48,225 nt of DNA, taken from assembly GCF_001280845.1 (NCBI RefSeq), contig NZ_LGHP01000001.1, positions 2,799,151 through 2,847,375 of the forward strand. Reading direction: 5' to 3'. The position numbers were made by a program, and so were the translations under genes. Shown piece by piece: positions 1 through 7,167 of this stretch. The notes below the pieces were generated by a model. That model ran no database searches. It was given only the letters and a program-made list of their open reading frames with translations, and was not told the DNA's origin. Each line of letters begins with the position of its first letter. Position 1 is the first letter of the stretch. Origin of the DNA: Bacillus sp. FJAT-28004. GTDB lineage: Bacteria; Bacillota; Bacilli; Paenibacillales; Paenibacillaceae.

Positions 1-401
1 TTAAAGACGTTGCTGTCTAATCGTTCAGTAACCTTATGCAGAACGCTTGCCTTTACAAACGGCGCTACTTCTACAAGCTCTTCCACCTCCACCTCTCCGG
101 TATTGACCATCTCTGCAACTTGTTCTGGCCTGTTCTCTGCGATCTCCTCAACGATCGTTCCTAGGTGCTGGTGCTCCCGATTTTCTGCGTTTTCTCCTGC
201 ATTAATAATGTCGTCTACCGTTTTGCCGAATAACCTCGCAAGCTGCGGAAGCGTTCCGATATCCGGTAGCGAGTCGCCCCGTTCCCATTTCGATACCGCT
301 TGATGACTTACATTCAGTTGATCTGCAAGTTCCAATTGGGTCAGATCCTGGTCTTTGCGAAGCTTCGAAATATAAGCTCCAATTTTACGTAAGTCGAGCA
401 T
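1..401 (-). CDS. XRE-family helix-turn-helix regulator (3' end beyond the window)
   Basis: A leftward frame starts at ATG 401-399, eight bases after a GGAGG ribosome binding site, and stays open to base 1, so the C-terminus is missing. The N-terminal 65 or so residues are a Cro/CI-type helix-turn-helix with the typical QLELADQLNVSHQAVSKWER helix pair and a DSLPDIGTLPQLARLFG tail, the form common in Firmicute regulators that carry a C-terminal sensor or repeat region. After residue 70 the protein becomes acidic (EEIAENRPEQVAEM, then EVEVEELVEVAPFV), possibly the start of a helical repeat region. The target is unknown. An 8-bp palindrome GTGCGCAC at 432-439, just upstream, could be its own operator, but this is inference only. 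Confidence 0.85.
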   Translation of the reverse strand, partial: MLDLRKIGAYISKLRKDQDLTQLELADQLNVSHQAVSKWERGDSLPDIGTLPQLARLFGKTVDDIINAGENAENREHQHLGTIVEEIAENRPEQVAEMVNTGEVEVEELVEVAPFVKASVLHKVTERLDSNVF

Positions 402-489
402 CCTATTACCTCCGAAAAAACAAAATGTACAGTGCGCACCGTCGAAAACAGCATAGCATTTCCGCAAACGTGATTCTATCAAGCGTTGG

Positions 490-603
490 TTGAATTGTCA
501 CATCCGCATTATTCAACTGCCGGTAGAATTGTCCAGATTGAAAATCGCCAGAGAGGGTAGCCAGATGATCCCGCAGCATATGCGAGATCTGGAATCCACC
601 CGA
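490..603 (+). pseudogene. Possible decayed HxlR-type regulator fragment
   Basis: The 330-base gap between the XRE gene and the methyltransferase contains a short rightward reading with SRLKIAREGSQMIPQHMRDL followed by EST. This resembles the recognition-helix region of HxlR proteins; the intact HxlR at 24932-25264 has SQKMLSQHLRDLEREG at the same place. No start region and no C-terminal half are present, so if real this is a remnant. The similarity is short and could be chance. Confidence 0.3.
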
Positions 604-659
604 CCCACACTACTTTTGTCGCTTTCATTTATAGGTTTTTTCTACAAATCATTTCCATT

Positions 660-735
660 AACCTGCCCGTTAGCTTAATACAATGAGCAGGCCACCGCAG
701 CACCTGCTCATAATGAGTTACCTGAACCGGTTTAC
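660..735 (+). repeat. Dispersed structured repeat, copy 1 (left end and hairpin)
   Basis: Left core CCCGTTAGC lies at 666-674, followed by TTAATA and a hairpin with arms ATGAGCAGG (683-691) and CCTGCTCAT (703-711). The right end (GAACTATCG plus second core) is missing. It touches the stop codon of the leftward methyltransferase gene. The stretch from the first hairpin arm through the loop to the second arm is identical to copy 5 at 37536-37564, although the two are 37 kb apart. Confidence 0.85.
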
Positions 736-1523
736 TTAACTGCATGTATCGAAAACCATTGAGGAAGGGCTGCTATAGGATTTAATTTCCAGTTACACAA
801 ATCATCTAGTTCTTGTTTTGAGAGCGATTTCCCTTCATCTTTTGACTCATCGATCCAAAATGAGCCATCCTCTGCATACATTTCTTCGATACGCTTAACA
901 CATAGACCTGATGAAATAATAGAATTCGCTATATCCTGTATACGCCAATGAAGTCTTGGAACCTCATCTATAAGAAAAGGTCCAATTGAGTCATATGGCT
1001 TTACTACAGTTATATTCTCTTTTTCTATAGCAAAAGGGCGACTAAATGGATGAATATCAAACATGATGTACGCACCATTTCTTTTAAGAATTCTTCTTAT
1101 ATTGTTGTACATGGAGTTTAAATCATTAATCCATACATGGACTCCATTCGATGTATATACAAAATCATATTCATCACTTTTAATGTTACTTAGTTGCATT
1201 GTATCATCGCATATAAATTCTATGTCCCATCCATTTTTTCGAGCCAAGTTCGAACTGTTTTCTATTTGTCTTTCCGATATGTCGCACGATGTGACGCTTG
1301 CCCCCATTAAGTGAAAAGCGAAGACTGCATGGTTATCTCCACTTGAAGGAACACATACTTTCTTTCCATTCAAATTCGGCAAGGCCTTATTAATCATTGA
1401 ATATGTTGTACGATGAAATGCCGATTCAGGGGTTTGTATTATTTTTGCTATTGCCTTATCTGTTCTATACCTTTGATACCATGTTTCGGACCATTCATTC
1501 CATATTCCTTTTACATTATCCAT
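732..1523 (-). CDS. Class I SAM-dependent methyltransferase
   Basis: A 263-residue protein with a Rossmann methyltransferase core. Motif I is the variant KKVCVPSSGDNHAVFAFHL (about residues 54-72), followed by the acidic strand SCDIS (about 79-83) and the post-I segment DIEFICDDTMQL. The motif I form PSSGDN is seen in uncharacterised Firmicute methyltransferases. The C-terminal third ends in LNPIAALPQWFSIHAVK. The substrate cannot be deduced. Start ATG is preceded by GAAGGTGGG. It is a lone gene with its own upstream region, and its stop codon abuts a structured repeat, as for the small genes at 37-41 kb. Confidence 0.85.
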   Translation of the reverse strand: MDNVKGIWNEWSETWYQRYRTDKAIAKIIQTPESAFHRTTYSMINKALPNLNGKKVCVPSSGDNHAVFAFHLMGASVTSCDISERQIENSSNLARKNGWDIEFICDDTMQLSNIKSDEYDFVYTSNGVHVWINDLNSMYNNIRRILKRNGAYIMFDIHPFSRPFAIEKENITVVKPYDSIGPFLIDEVPRLHWRIQDIANSIISSGLCVKRIEEMYAEDGSFWIDESKDEGKSLSKQELDDLCNWKLNPIAALPQWFSIHAVK

Positions 1524-1788
1524 TTAGGTACCCACCTTCAATAATTTGTTAATAAGATTATAGCAAGGTCGGAACCTTTTGAATGTTTAATAATCAACTA
1601 GAAAATAAATTTTACACAAAAAGTCGCACCGGACGATCATCCAAATATTTTCTACTTCCTGAATTATGCCCTCACTTCTTATGCGTTTGCACGGAGCCAC
1701 TTCTTATCGTTTAGATTTTGAACGAAGCCAATCATTATCATCGTACCGTCGTAAACCTCCTTTAACGTAAAGTTAAACTTCTCTTTTA
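1524..1788. other. Gap with an unrecognised short coding remnant
   Basis: Upstream region of the methyltransferase. On the minus strand around 1680-1790 there is a short open stretch (KFNFTLKEVYDGTMIMIGFV and onward, ending in WLRANA) that looks like the end of a decayed protein, but I cannot assign a family. Nothing else is recognisable. Confidence 0.3.
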
Positions 1789-1819
1789 TCCTGCCAGTTA
1801 GCTTAACGCTTAACGACAT
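1789..1819 (+). repeat. Dispersed structured repeat, copy 2 (degenerate left end)
   Basis: CCTGCCAGTTAGCTTAAC is a one-mismatch version of the left end found in the other copies (CCTGCCCGTTAGCTTAA). No hairpin or right end follows. It sits immediately downstream of the leftward ABC-F remnant, the same relative position seen for the other copies. Confidence 0.6.
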
Positions 1820-1963
1820 TCAACTGCGAATGATTTTTTCATCATCAATTTCAAATACCATATCAGCTACGTTCTCCACCAAACGGAAATCGTGAGATAT
1901 ATAAATGATTGTACCTGCATAGTTCTTCATCAAATTTTCTAGAGCTACCACGGCATGCAGATC
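1820..1963 (-). pseudogene. ABC-F ATPase C-terminal fragment
   Basis: A 47-codon leftward remnant reads [17 protein letters not shown], then [20 protein letters not shown] and a terminal [10 protein letters not shown] stop. This is the end of an ABC-F protein: the region after Walker B, the switch histidine in ISHD, and the closing strand. The frame is closed by a stop just upstream, so the Walker A, signature and Walker B parts are gone. ABC-F proteins include ribosome-protecting antibiotic resistance factors; which subgroup this came from cannot be told. It is followed directly by a degenerate repeat end. Confidence 0.75.
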
Positions 1964-2010
1964 TTAAAATATGGAGCAAAAAAACGAAGCGCTTGGTGAT
2001 ATGAAACTAC

Positions 2011-2044
2011 ACAAAAAAAAGAAGCAGCCCAGGGCTGCTTCTTT
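2011..2044 (-). terminator. Rho-independent terminator of the oxidoreductase operon
   Basis: On the minus strand a 12-bp perfect stem (AAGAAGCAGCCC with GGGCTGCTTCTT, one-base loop as written) is followed by a run of eight T. It lies 16 bases past the stop of the Gfo/Idh/MocA gene. Confidence 0.9.
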
Positions 2045-2059
2045 CAATAAGATGTTCGT

Positions 2060-3058
2060 TTATAACTTAATCTCGATTCCCTTGGCGGATGATTCACTGG
2101 TAGCGAGCAGCGCTTCCATGGTGTTCAAGTTGTCGCGGCCCGAAATAGCCGGCTCTCGTTCTTCTCTGATCGATTGGGCGAATTCGGCAAGTACGCCATG
2201 AATGCTTTCCTTCTCCGGAACGATAAATGGAATACGGGTTTTGGTCTGCTTGGCGCTAACGACATATATGCCGTATCCCTCGCCCATATCATCCATATAG
2301 ACGGACCCTTGCTCGAACTGGATTCTCCACACGCCTTCCCAAGGCACCGGGATTCCTTTGGCTAACAGGCTGCCGAGATAGAATACGTTTATCCCGCTCT
2401 CGGTCTGGTAGACCGCATTCACGTTAGGATCACCTTTGTAACCGCTATCAAGGTAGTTCCAGGTTTTTCCCCATACACTCGTAATATTGCTGCCTAGCAA
2501 GAAGCGCATCATATCGATATGATGGACGGACATCTCCAGAAGAATATAATTATCCATCTCACGTTGATAGCCTTTTCCGTCATGATCGTAGAAGAATTGT
2601 GACTGAACGAACTGTATGTTTCCTAAACCGCAATTTTGGATCGTCTGTTTCAATGTGACCACGCTTGGCAGATAACGATAGTTTTGGCTGATCATCAAGC
2701 TCCGGTGTCGTTCAGCCGCCAACTTAACAAGTTCCCGGGCATCTTCCATCGTCTGCACGAAAGGCTTCTCGATCAGAACATGAAGGTTCTGTTCCAACGC
2801 TTCCTTAGCGATCTGGTAATGGACCGGCGAGGTCGCGGAGATAAATACGGCATCGGCATCCAGTTCACGGAAGGCCTTCTTATAATCCGTGTACAGGATT
2901 TGTTTGGAGAGAGAATGCTCTTCAGCAAATCCTTCCAAAACCTCGTCATTTAAATCAACTAAGCCGGCGTATTCAAAATCAGGGGAGGGAACGACAAAGC
3001 TGCTGGCAACGCCTCGTCCATGCATGCCTAGACCGACTTGAATAATCTTCAAGCTCAT
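2060..3058 (-). CDS. Gfo/Idh/MocA family NAD(P)-dependent oxidoreductase
   Basis: A 332-residue soluble dehydrogenase. The N-terminal Rossmann fold has VGLGMHGRG at residues 8-16, and the family signature EKP is at 97-99. The C-terminal half has the alpha/beta sheet domain with HHIDMMRFLLG, the position usually carrying the catalytic histidine. Members oxidise sugars, inositols or related hydroxy compounds; the substrate here is unknown. The start ATG overlaps the stop of the cupin gene (TAATG), so the two are translationally coupled. It is last in a three-gene leftward operon and is followed by a strong terminator. Confidence 0.93.
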   Translation of the reverse strand: MSLKIIQVGLGMHGRGVASSFVVPSPDFEYAGLVDLNDEVLEGFAEEHSLSKQILYTDYKKAFRELDADAVFISATSPVHYQIAKEALEQNLHVLIEKPFVQTMEDARELVKLAAERHRSLMISQNYRYLPSVVTLKQTIQNCGLGNIQFVQSQFFYDHDGKGYQREMDNYILLEMSVHHIDMMRFLLGSNITSVWGKTWNYLDSGYKGDPNVNAVYQTESGINVFYLGSLLAKGIPVPWEGVWRIQFEQGSVYMDDMGEGYGIYVVSAKQTKTRIPFIVPEKESIHGVLAEFAQSIREEREPAISGRDNLNTMEALLATSESSAKGIEIKL

Positions 3059-3390
3059 TACTTTTCCTCCTTATTGCGATATAAATATCCGATCTTAGCG
3101 CCCGGAGGCAGGACGCCGTAGATATAGACCGCTGTCATTTCCTCGGTTACGACAAGAGAGTGTTCCTGTCCTTGTTCCGTCAGTACGATATCTCCAGGAC
3201 CGATTTCATAGGTATCGCCTTCGGTTGTACAAATTCCTCTTCCGCTCACGATAATCCAATATTCGTTACATTCGTGATAATGCAGAGGTACTTCCTGTCC
3301 CACCTGCAAATGGTTAATCCCGTAATGGTTAACCTCGCTCCATTTTGGAAACAATTCCAACTCCTGCTTGTCTACACGAATGACTGGCAT
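3058..3390 (-). CDS. Cupin-domain protein
   Basis: A small single-domain cupin of 110 residues. Metal-site motif 1 is HYHECNEYWIIVSGRG and motif 2 is PGDIVLTEQGQEHSL. I chose the ATG that gives MPVIRVDKQ, because GGAGAGG sits about nine bases before it; a longer frame starting at 3408 would put that site inside the coding region. Such cupins often act as sugar or hydroxy-acid isomerases, or bind the substrate of neighbouring dehydrogenases. It lies between a 2-hydroxyacid dehydrogenase and a Gfo/Idh/MocA enzyme in one operon, suggesting a shared small-molecule pathway. Confidence 0.88.
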   Translation of the reverse strand: MPVIRVDKQELELFPKWSEVNHYGINHLQVGQEVPLHYHECNEYWIIVSGRGICTTEGDTYEIGPGDIVLTEQGQEHSLVVTEEMTAVYIYGVLPPGAKIGYLYRNKEEK

Positions 3391-3430
3391 AAGTTTGCAC
3401 CTCTCCATAAGAGAATGTATAAGTTTCTAT

Positions 3431-4384
3431 TTAATAATGCTTATCAAAATCCACTAGATTGTAGGACGGTTTACCGTTATGAAGGTATGACTTTAAGTTT
3501 GTCATAAAAATTTCCATAGCCCTATCATCATAATACAACGTTGAGCCCGAATTATGCGGCGTGATAATGACATTGTCCATCTGCCACAACGGACTCGTCT
3601 CGGGCAAAGGCTCTTGCTCGAATACATCCAAGCCTGCACCGGCGATCTTGCCCTCACGCAGCGCTTCAAGCAAAGCATCCGTATCCGTCGTTCCGCCCCT
3701 GCCGATATTAATAAAGTGTGCGGAAGTTTTCATGAGAGCAAATTCCCTGCGTCCAAATAAACGATACGTCTCCGGAGTCAACGGGAGTGTAACGATGATG
3801 TAATCGCTTAGCCGGAGCACCTCATCGAGTCCGAGATTATCAAACATTTGATCCACATATTGTGAAGGCTCCCCAGATCGTCTTACCCCAAGTACCTTCA
3901 TACCGAATGCTTTGCCCAATCTGGCCGTTTCCTCTCCGATCTCCCCGACTCCAATCACGCCCATCGTTCGGCCGTGAATTTCGTTCAACTCTCCCGTCGA
4001 TTTCCAGGTATTTTGGATTTGATGGCGGATCGAAAGATGAAGTTTTCGGGAAAAAGCAAGCATCATCGCCAAGATCGTTTCGGAAATCGGAAAGGCGTGT
4101 ACGCCACTGGCATTTGTCAATACGATCCCTTGGGCTGCCATCTCGGCAAGCGGAAATCCGTCCACACCTGCCCCCCAATTCTGTATCCATCTTAATTTCG
4201 TATTCGGATTCAAACATTGCTCCGCGGCCGTCTTGTTCCAGCCGACAATAATTTCGGCTTCCTTCAGATGAGGAGCCCACTGCTCTTTATCGCCATGAGT
4301 CACTTTCCATTCCGGGGGAATAACCGTATAAATCTGATCAAGCTGTTTCTGGGACAGTGGAAACAAGAATACGATCTTAGGCAT
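3431..4384 (-). CDS. D-isomer-specific 2-hydroxyacid dehydrogenase
   Basis: A 317-residue NAD-dependent dehydrogenase of the D-2-hydroxyacid family. The NAD-binding loop is GVIGVGEIGEETAR. The catalytic triad positions are visible as Arg in NIGRGG, Glu in VFEQEPLPE and His in TPHNSG. The start giving MPKIVFLF is chosen because GAGGAAAG lies about six bases upstream. First gene of the leftward operon, 40 bases before the cupin gene. The substrate is likely a 2-keto acid or sugar acid, but the sequence does not settle it. A TATACT box at about 4424-4430 on the minus strand is a possible -10 element. Confidence 0.92.
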   Translation of the reverse strand: MPKIVFLFPLSQKQLDQIYTVIPPEWKVTHGDKEQWAPHLKEAEIIVGWNKTAAEQCLNPNTKLRWIQNWGAGVDGFPLAEMAAQGIVLTNASGVHAFPISETILAMMLAFSRKLHLSIRHQIQNTWKSTGELNEIHGRTMGVIGVGEIGEETARLGKAFGMKVLGVRRSGEPSQYVDQMFDNLGLDEVLRLSDYIIVTLPLTPETYRLFGRREFALMKTSAHFINIGRGGTTDTDALLEALREGKIAGAGLDVFEQEPLPETSPLWQMDNVIITPHNSGSTLYYDDRAMEIFMTNLKSYLHNGKPSYNLVDFDKHY

Positions 4385-4497
4385 ATGGCTTTCCTCTTCT
4401 TTCCTAAACAATGGATTTTTCTATAGTATAAAGAATCGCCGCCCGGTAAGAAAGAGCTTTTCTTAAGTACACTAACTTATGGATTAAGTGAAAACAT

Positions 4498-4532
4498 AAA
4501 ATGGAGCCACGTATGAAGTAGCTCCATTTTTT
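4498..4532. terminator. Hairpin with T run between divergent genes
   Basis: AAAATGGAGC (4498-4507) pairs with GCTCCATTTT (4521-4530), followed by TT. It has terminator form on the plus strand, yet no rightward gene precedes it. It may be a relic or a shield between the divergent dehydrogenase and glycosyltransferase genes. Confidence 0.55.
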
Positions 4533-4673
4533 ATGCACAAAGTCATTGTTAACTCTTACTCTTACCAATCACAGGACAAGATCGTAAATTCATGATTTCT
4601 TTACGCAAATGTGCATCAGAGATAATAATCATGCACTACTGTTAGGATATCATCCTGGAAGAGGAGTGATCAT

Positions 4674-5858
4674 ATGCGAATTGCCGTGTTTTCAGACACA
4701 TTTGTCCCGCAGATCAATGGTGTTGCTCTTACTTTGAAGCGATGGACCGATTATTTGTCCGACCATGGTGTTGAATGCATGCTGTTTGTGCCTACCGAAC
4801 CGGACCCATCTTATGAAGATGAGGTGTGCAGGCTCGCCAGTATTCCTCTCCTGCTCTATCCGGAACATCGGTTTGCCATTCCCAATTTGCTGCGTATTCG
4901 GCATCAGCTTTCCCGGTTCAAACCTGATCTTGTCCATATCGCGACCCCCTTCAATGTCGGACTCGCCGGTCTATCTGCAGCCCAGAAGCTGCACATTCCT
5001 GTAATCGCCTCTTACCATACCCATTTCGACAATTATCTGGACTCCTATCGCTTTCCGTTCGCCCGGGCTTGTTATTGGCCGTATATCAAATGGTTCCACC
5101 GTTCCTGCCGCGCCATATTCGCTCCTTCGCTGGAGACGATCAACCGACTGGAAGACAAAGGGCTGCGCAATCTTGCTTTGTGGACCCGGGGGGTGGACTG
5201 CGATTTGTTCACGCCTGAGAAACGATCGGACCGTATTCGCGAGATTTACGGGATCAAGGAGCGGTATCTGCTCCTGTTTGTTGGCCGTCTGGCGCCGGAA
5301 AAAGATTTGGATATCCTGCTCCAACTGATGCAGCGGCTGCCTGAAGAGATGCGCGGGCAAGTCCACTGGCTCATCGTCGGCGACGGCCCAATGATGGAGC
5401 AGGCCAAGCTGGAGGCTCCTCAGAATGCAACGTTCGCCGGCTATCAAAGCGGAGAAGAGTTAGCAGAATTTTACGCCTCCTCGGATCTGTTCGTGTTCCC
5501 CTCTTCGACCGAAACATTTGGTAACGTCGTGTTGGAGGCTGCGGCGTCCGGGGTTCCCGCTATTGTCGCCGATAGCGGAGGCGTGACTGAGATTGTTCAA
5601 CATGGGAAGACCGGGATGCATGTACAGGCGAGAAATTCAGAGAGCTTTCTTGCGGCCTTGACCGATTGGATTGACCATCCGGACAGATGGCAGGAGTTCG
5701 GGTTACAGGCAAGAGCTTTTGCGCTCACGCGCACATGGGATCTCGCGATGGAGCAAATTTATACACGCTGCCTGCAGATCGCAGAAACGGAGCATAATCA
5801 GCTGGCCGCCGCAAGTCAAACGATGGCCGGCATGCGGGAAGAAGGCGAGACTGCTTGA
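4674..5858 (+). CDS. GT4 family glycosyltransferase (MgtA/PimB-like)
   Basis: A 394-residue GT-B fold glycosyltransferase. The N-terminus MRIAVFSDTFVPQINGVA is the acceptor-domain start typical of GDP-mannose or UDP-sugar dependent lipid glycosyltransferases. Other marks are SYHTHFDNY (about 113-121), the donor-domain opening LLFVGRLAPEKD (about 200-211) and the EX7E motif ETFGNVVLE at 280-288. It probably transfers a sugar to a membrane lipid or cell-wall precursor at the cytoplasmic face. Ribosome binding site GAGGAG precedes ATG. The YfhP-like gene follows 51 bases downstream on the same strand and is probably co-transcribed. Confidence 0.92.
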   Translation: MRIAVFSDTFVPQINGVALTLKRWTDYLSDHGVECMLFVPTEPDPSYEDEVCRLASIPLLLYPEHRFAIPNLLRIRHQLSRFKPDLVHIATPFNVGLAGLSAAQKLHIPVIASYHTHFDNYLDSYRFPFARACYWPYIKWFHRSCRAIFAPSLETINRLEDKGLRNLALWTRGVDCDLFTPEKRSDRIREIYGIKERYLLLFVGRLAPEKDLDILLQLMQRLPEEMRGQVHWLIVGDGPMMEQAKLEAPQNATFAGYQSGEELAEFYASSDLFVFPSSTETFGNVVLEAAASGVPAIVADSGGVTEIVQHGKTGMHVQARNSESFLAALTDWIDHPDRWQEFGLQARAFALTRTWDLAMEQIYTRCLQIAETEHNQLAAASQTMAGMREEGETA

Positions 5859-5909
5859 AGATAGAACGGGGTATGTTCACATCTGAACTTCAATAGGAGG
5901 TACAGGGAT

Positions 5910-6878
5910 ATGGATACCGGAACTCATCTTCTTATTGGCGCCACTTTGGGCGGACTGGCGATTTCTCTTGCCGATCCCGCTCTCTTCAGTCATTCGACCG
6001 TCGTTTACGGATTATGCGCGGCGACAATCATTGGGTCGAACGCCCCTGATTTCGATGCTGTCATACGTATTCGCGGGTATAAGTCTTACTTGCAGCATCA
6101 TAGGGGCTTCAGTCATTCGCTGCTTATGCTTGCGGGGTGGCCAGTCGTCCTCGCCCCCTTGATCGCCCTCGCCTTTCACGCCTGGGCCTATCTGATCCCG
6201 ATATTTCTATGGACGATGGCCGGGGTCGTGTTCCACGTCTTCCTCGATTTTTTTAATGCATACGGCGTGCAATGTTTCAGACCGGTTTCACGTAAATGGT
6301 TCCACGCAAATACCGTCCCAATCTTCGATCCGATTCTGTTCGTTCTACATGCTGCGGGGCTGCTGTTATGGCTGTTCGGCGTCTTCGGGGTAGCAGCTAT
6401 TTTCCCGCTCATCTATGCTTTAACCTTTCTCTTTCTCGGATGCCGTATCCTGATCGGCCACATCATGCTGCATCACGTCCGCAGGCGATACGGAATTGCC
6501 GGTTATTCCTTCCTAATTCCGCAAGGACTCCCCTTCAAGTGGAAATACGTCCATGAAACCGGGGAGGCCTATATCACCGGCTCGATTTGCGGATTGAATC
6601 TGGAGGAAGAAGTCATCTTCGAAAAAGGGGAACAGAACGATGTGATTCAGGCGGCGATGGGCAGCGACGGAGTGCGCACGTTTCTCCTATTCACGCATCG
6701 TGTTCATGTCTCCTGTCAGAAACTTCAGAACGGATATAGGGTCGAGCTGCGCGACATCCGTTTTCGACATGGCCATAATCTCCCCTTCGGCATGGATGTA
6801 ACGTTAGATGAACGGCTGCAGGTGACCGGGGACACGATCGGGTGGAGGAAAAAGATGTGGGAGCCGCCTTTTGCCTGA
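5910..6878 (+). CDS. yfhP: Membrane-bound metal-dependent hydrolase, YfhP/YdjM-like
   Basis: A 322-residue integral membrane protein beginning MDTGTHLLIGATLGG. Putative metal ligands typical of the family are H6, the acidic pair in NAPDFDA (47-49) and HHRGFSHS (63-70), with a further aspartate-rich segment HVFLDFFNAYG. Several hydrophobic helices occupy about residues 75-195; the C-terminal 120 residues are soluble. The B. subtilis homologue YfhP has the same start and helix layout, which is why I use that symbol; its biochemical function is not firmly known. AGGAGG precedes the start. It follows the glycosyltransferase as a likely two-gene unit. Confidence 0.85.
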   Translation: MDTGTHLLIGATLGGLAISLADPALFSHSTVVYGLCAATIIGSNAPDFDAVIRIRGYKSYLQHHRGFSHSLLMLAGWPVVLAPLIALAFHAWAYLIPIFLWTMAGVVFHVFLDFFNAYGVQCFRPVSRKWFHANTVPIFDPILFVLHAAGLLLWLFGVFGVAAIFPLIYALTFLFLGCRILIGHIMLHHVRRRYGIAGYSFLIPQGLPFKWKYVHETGEAYITGSICGLNLEEEVIFEKGEQNDVIQAAMGSDGVRTFLLFTHRVHVSCQKLQNGYRVELRDIRFRHGHNLPFGMDVTLDERLQVTGDTIGWRKKMWEPPFA

Positions 6879-6890
6879 TAATCGATAAGG

Positions 6891-7058
6891 CTGAGCGAAT
6901 TTGAAAGTGTTGACCACTTCAAGCAAGAACTAGCCCAGTACATTGAGTACTACAATCACAAACGAATCAAGTCAAAATTAAAAGGCATGAGCCCGGTACA
7001 ATACCGAGCCCATGCCCAACAGCTTGCCTAAAAAAATATGTCTAACTTTAAGGGGTCA
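6891..7058 (+). pseudogene. IS3-family (IS150-like) transposase C-terminus with terminal repeat
   Basis: The reading LSEFESVDHFKQELAQYIEY, then YNHKRIKSKLKGMSPVQYR, ending HAQQLA stop at 7031, is the classic C-terminus of IS150-group OrfB transposases. The sequence at 7039-7058 (TGTCTAACTTTAAGGGGTCA) matches the usual inverted-repeat end of this group. Everything upstream, including the DDE core, is missing, so this is the right end of a deleted element, joined 12 bases after the stop of the hydrolase gene. Confidence 0.9.
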
Positions 7059-7167
7059 CTTCACGCAGCGCCTGCTCAACATTGAGTGTTATTCTAAACG
7101 CCGAGTCAGCCTGTTCGACTTGCCGCATTCAGTGCACTTCGTTTATTTCAATGGACACCATTTTTAA

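Noticed and set aside
10..303. Rightward serine-rich reading frame
   Set aside because: It is the antisense of the XRE regulator gene, which has a ribosome binding site and clear helix-turn-helix motifs.
3840..4280. Leftward frame of 146 residues
   Set aside because: It lies within the 2-hydroxyacid dehydrogenase gene in another frame and has no family motif.
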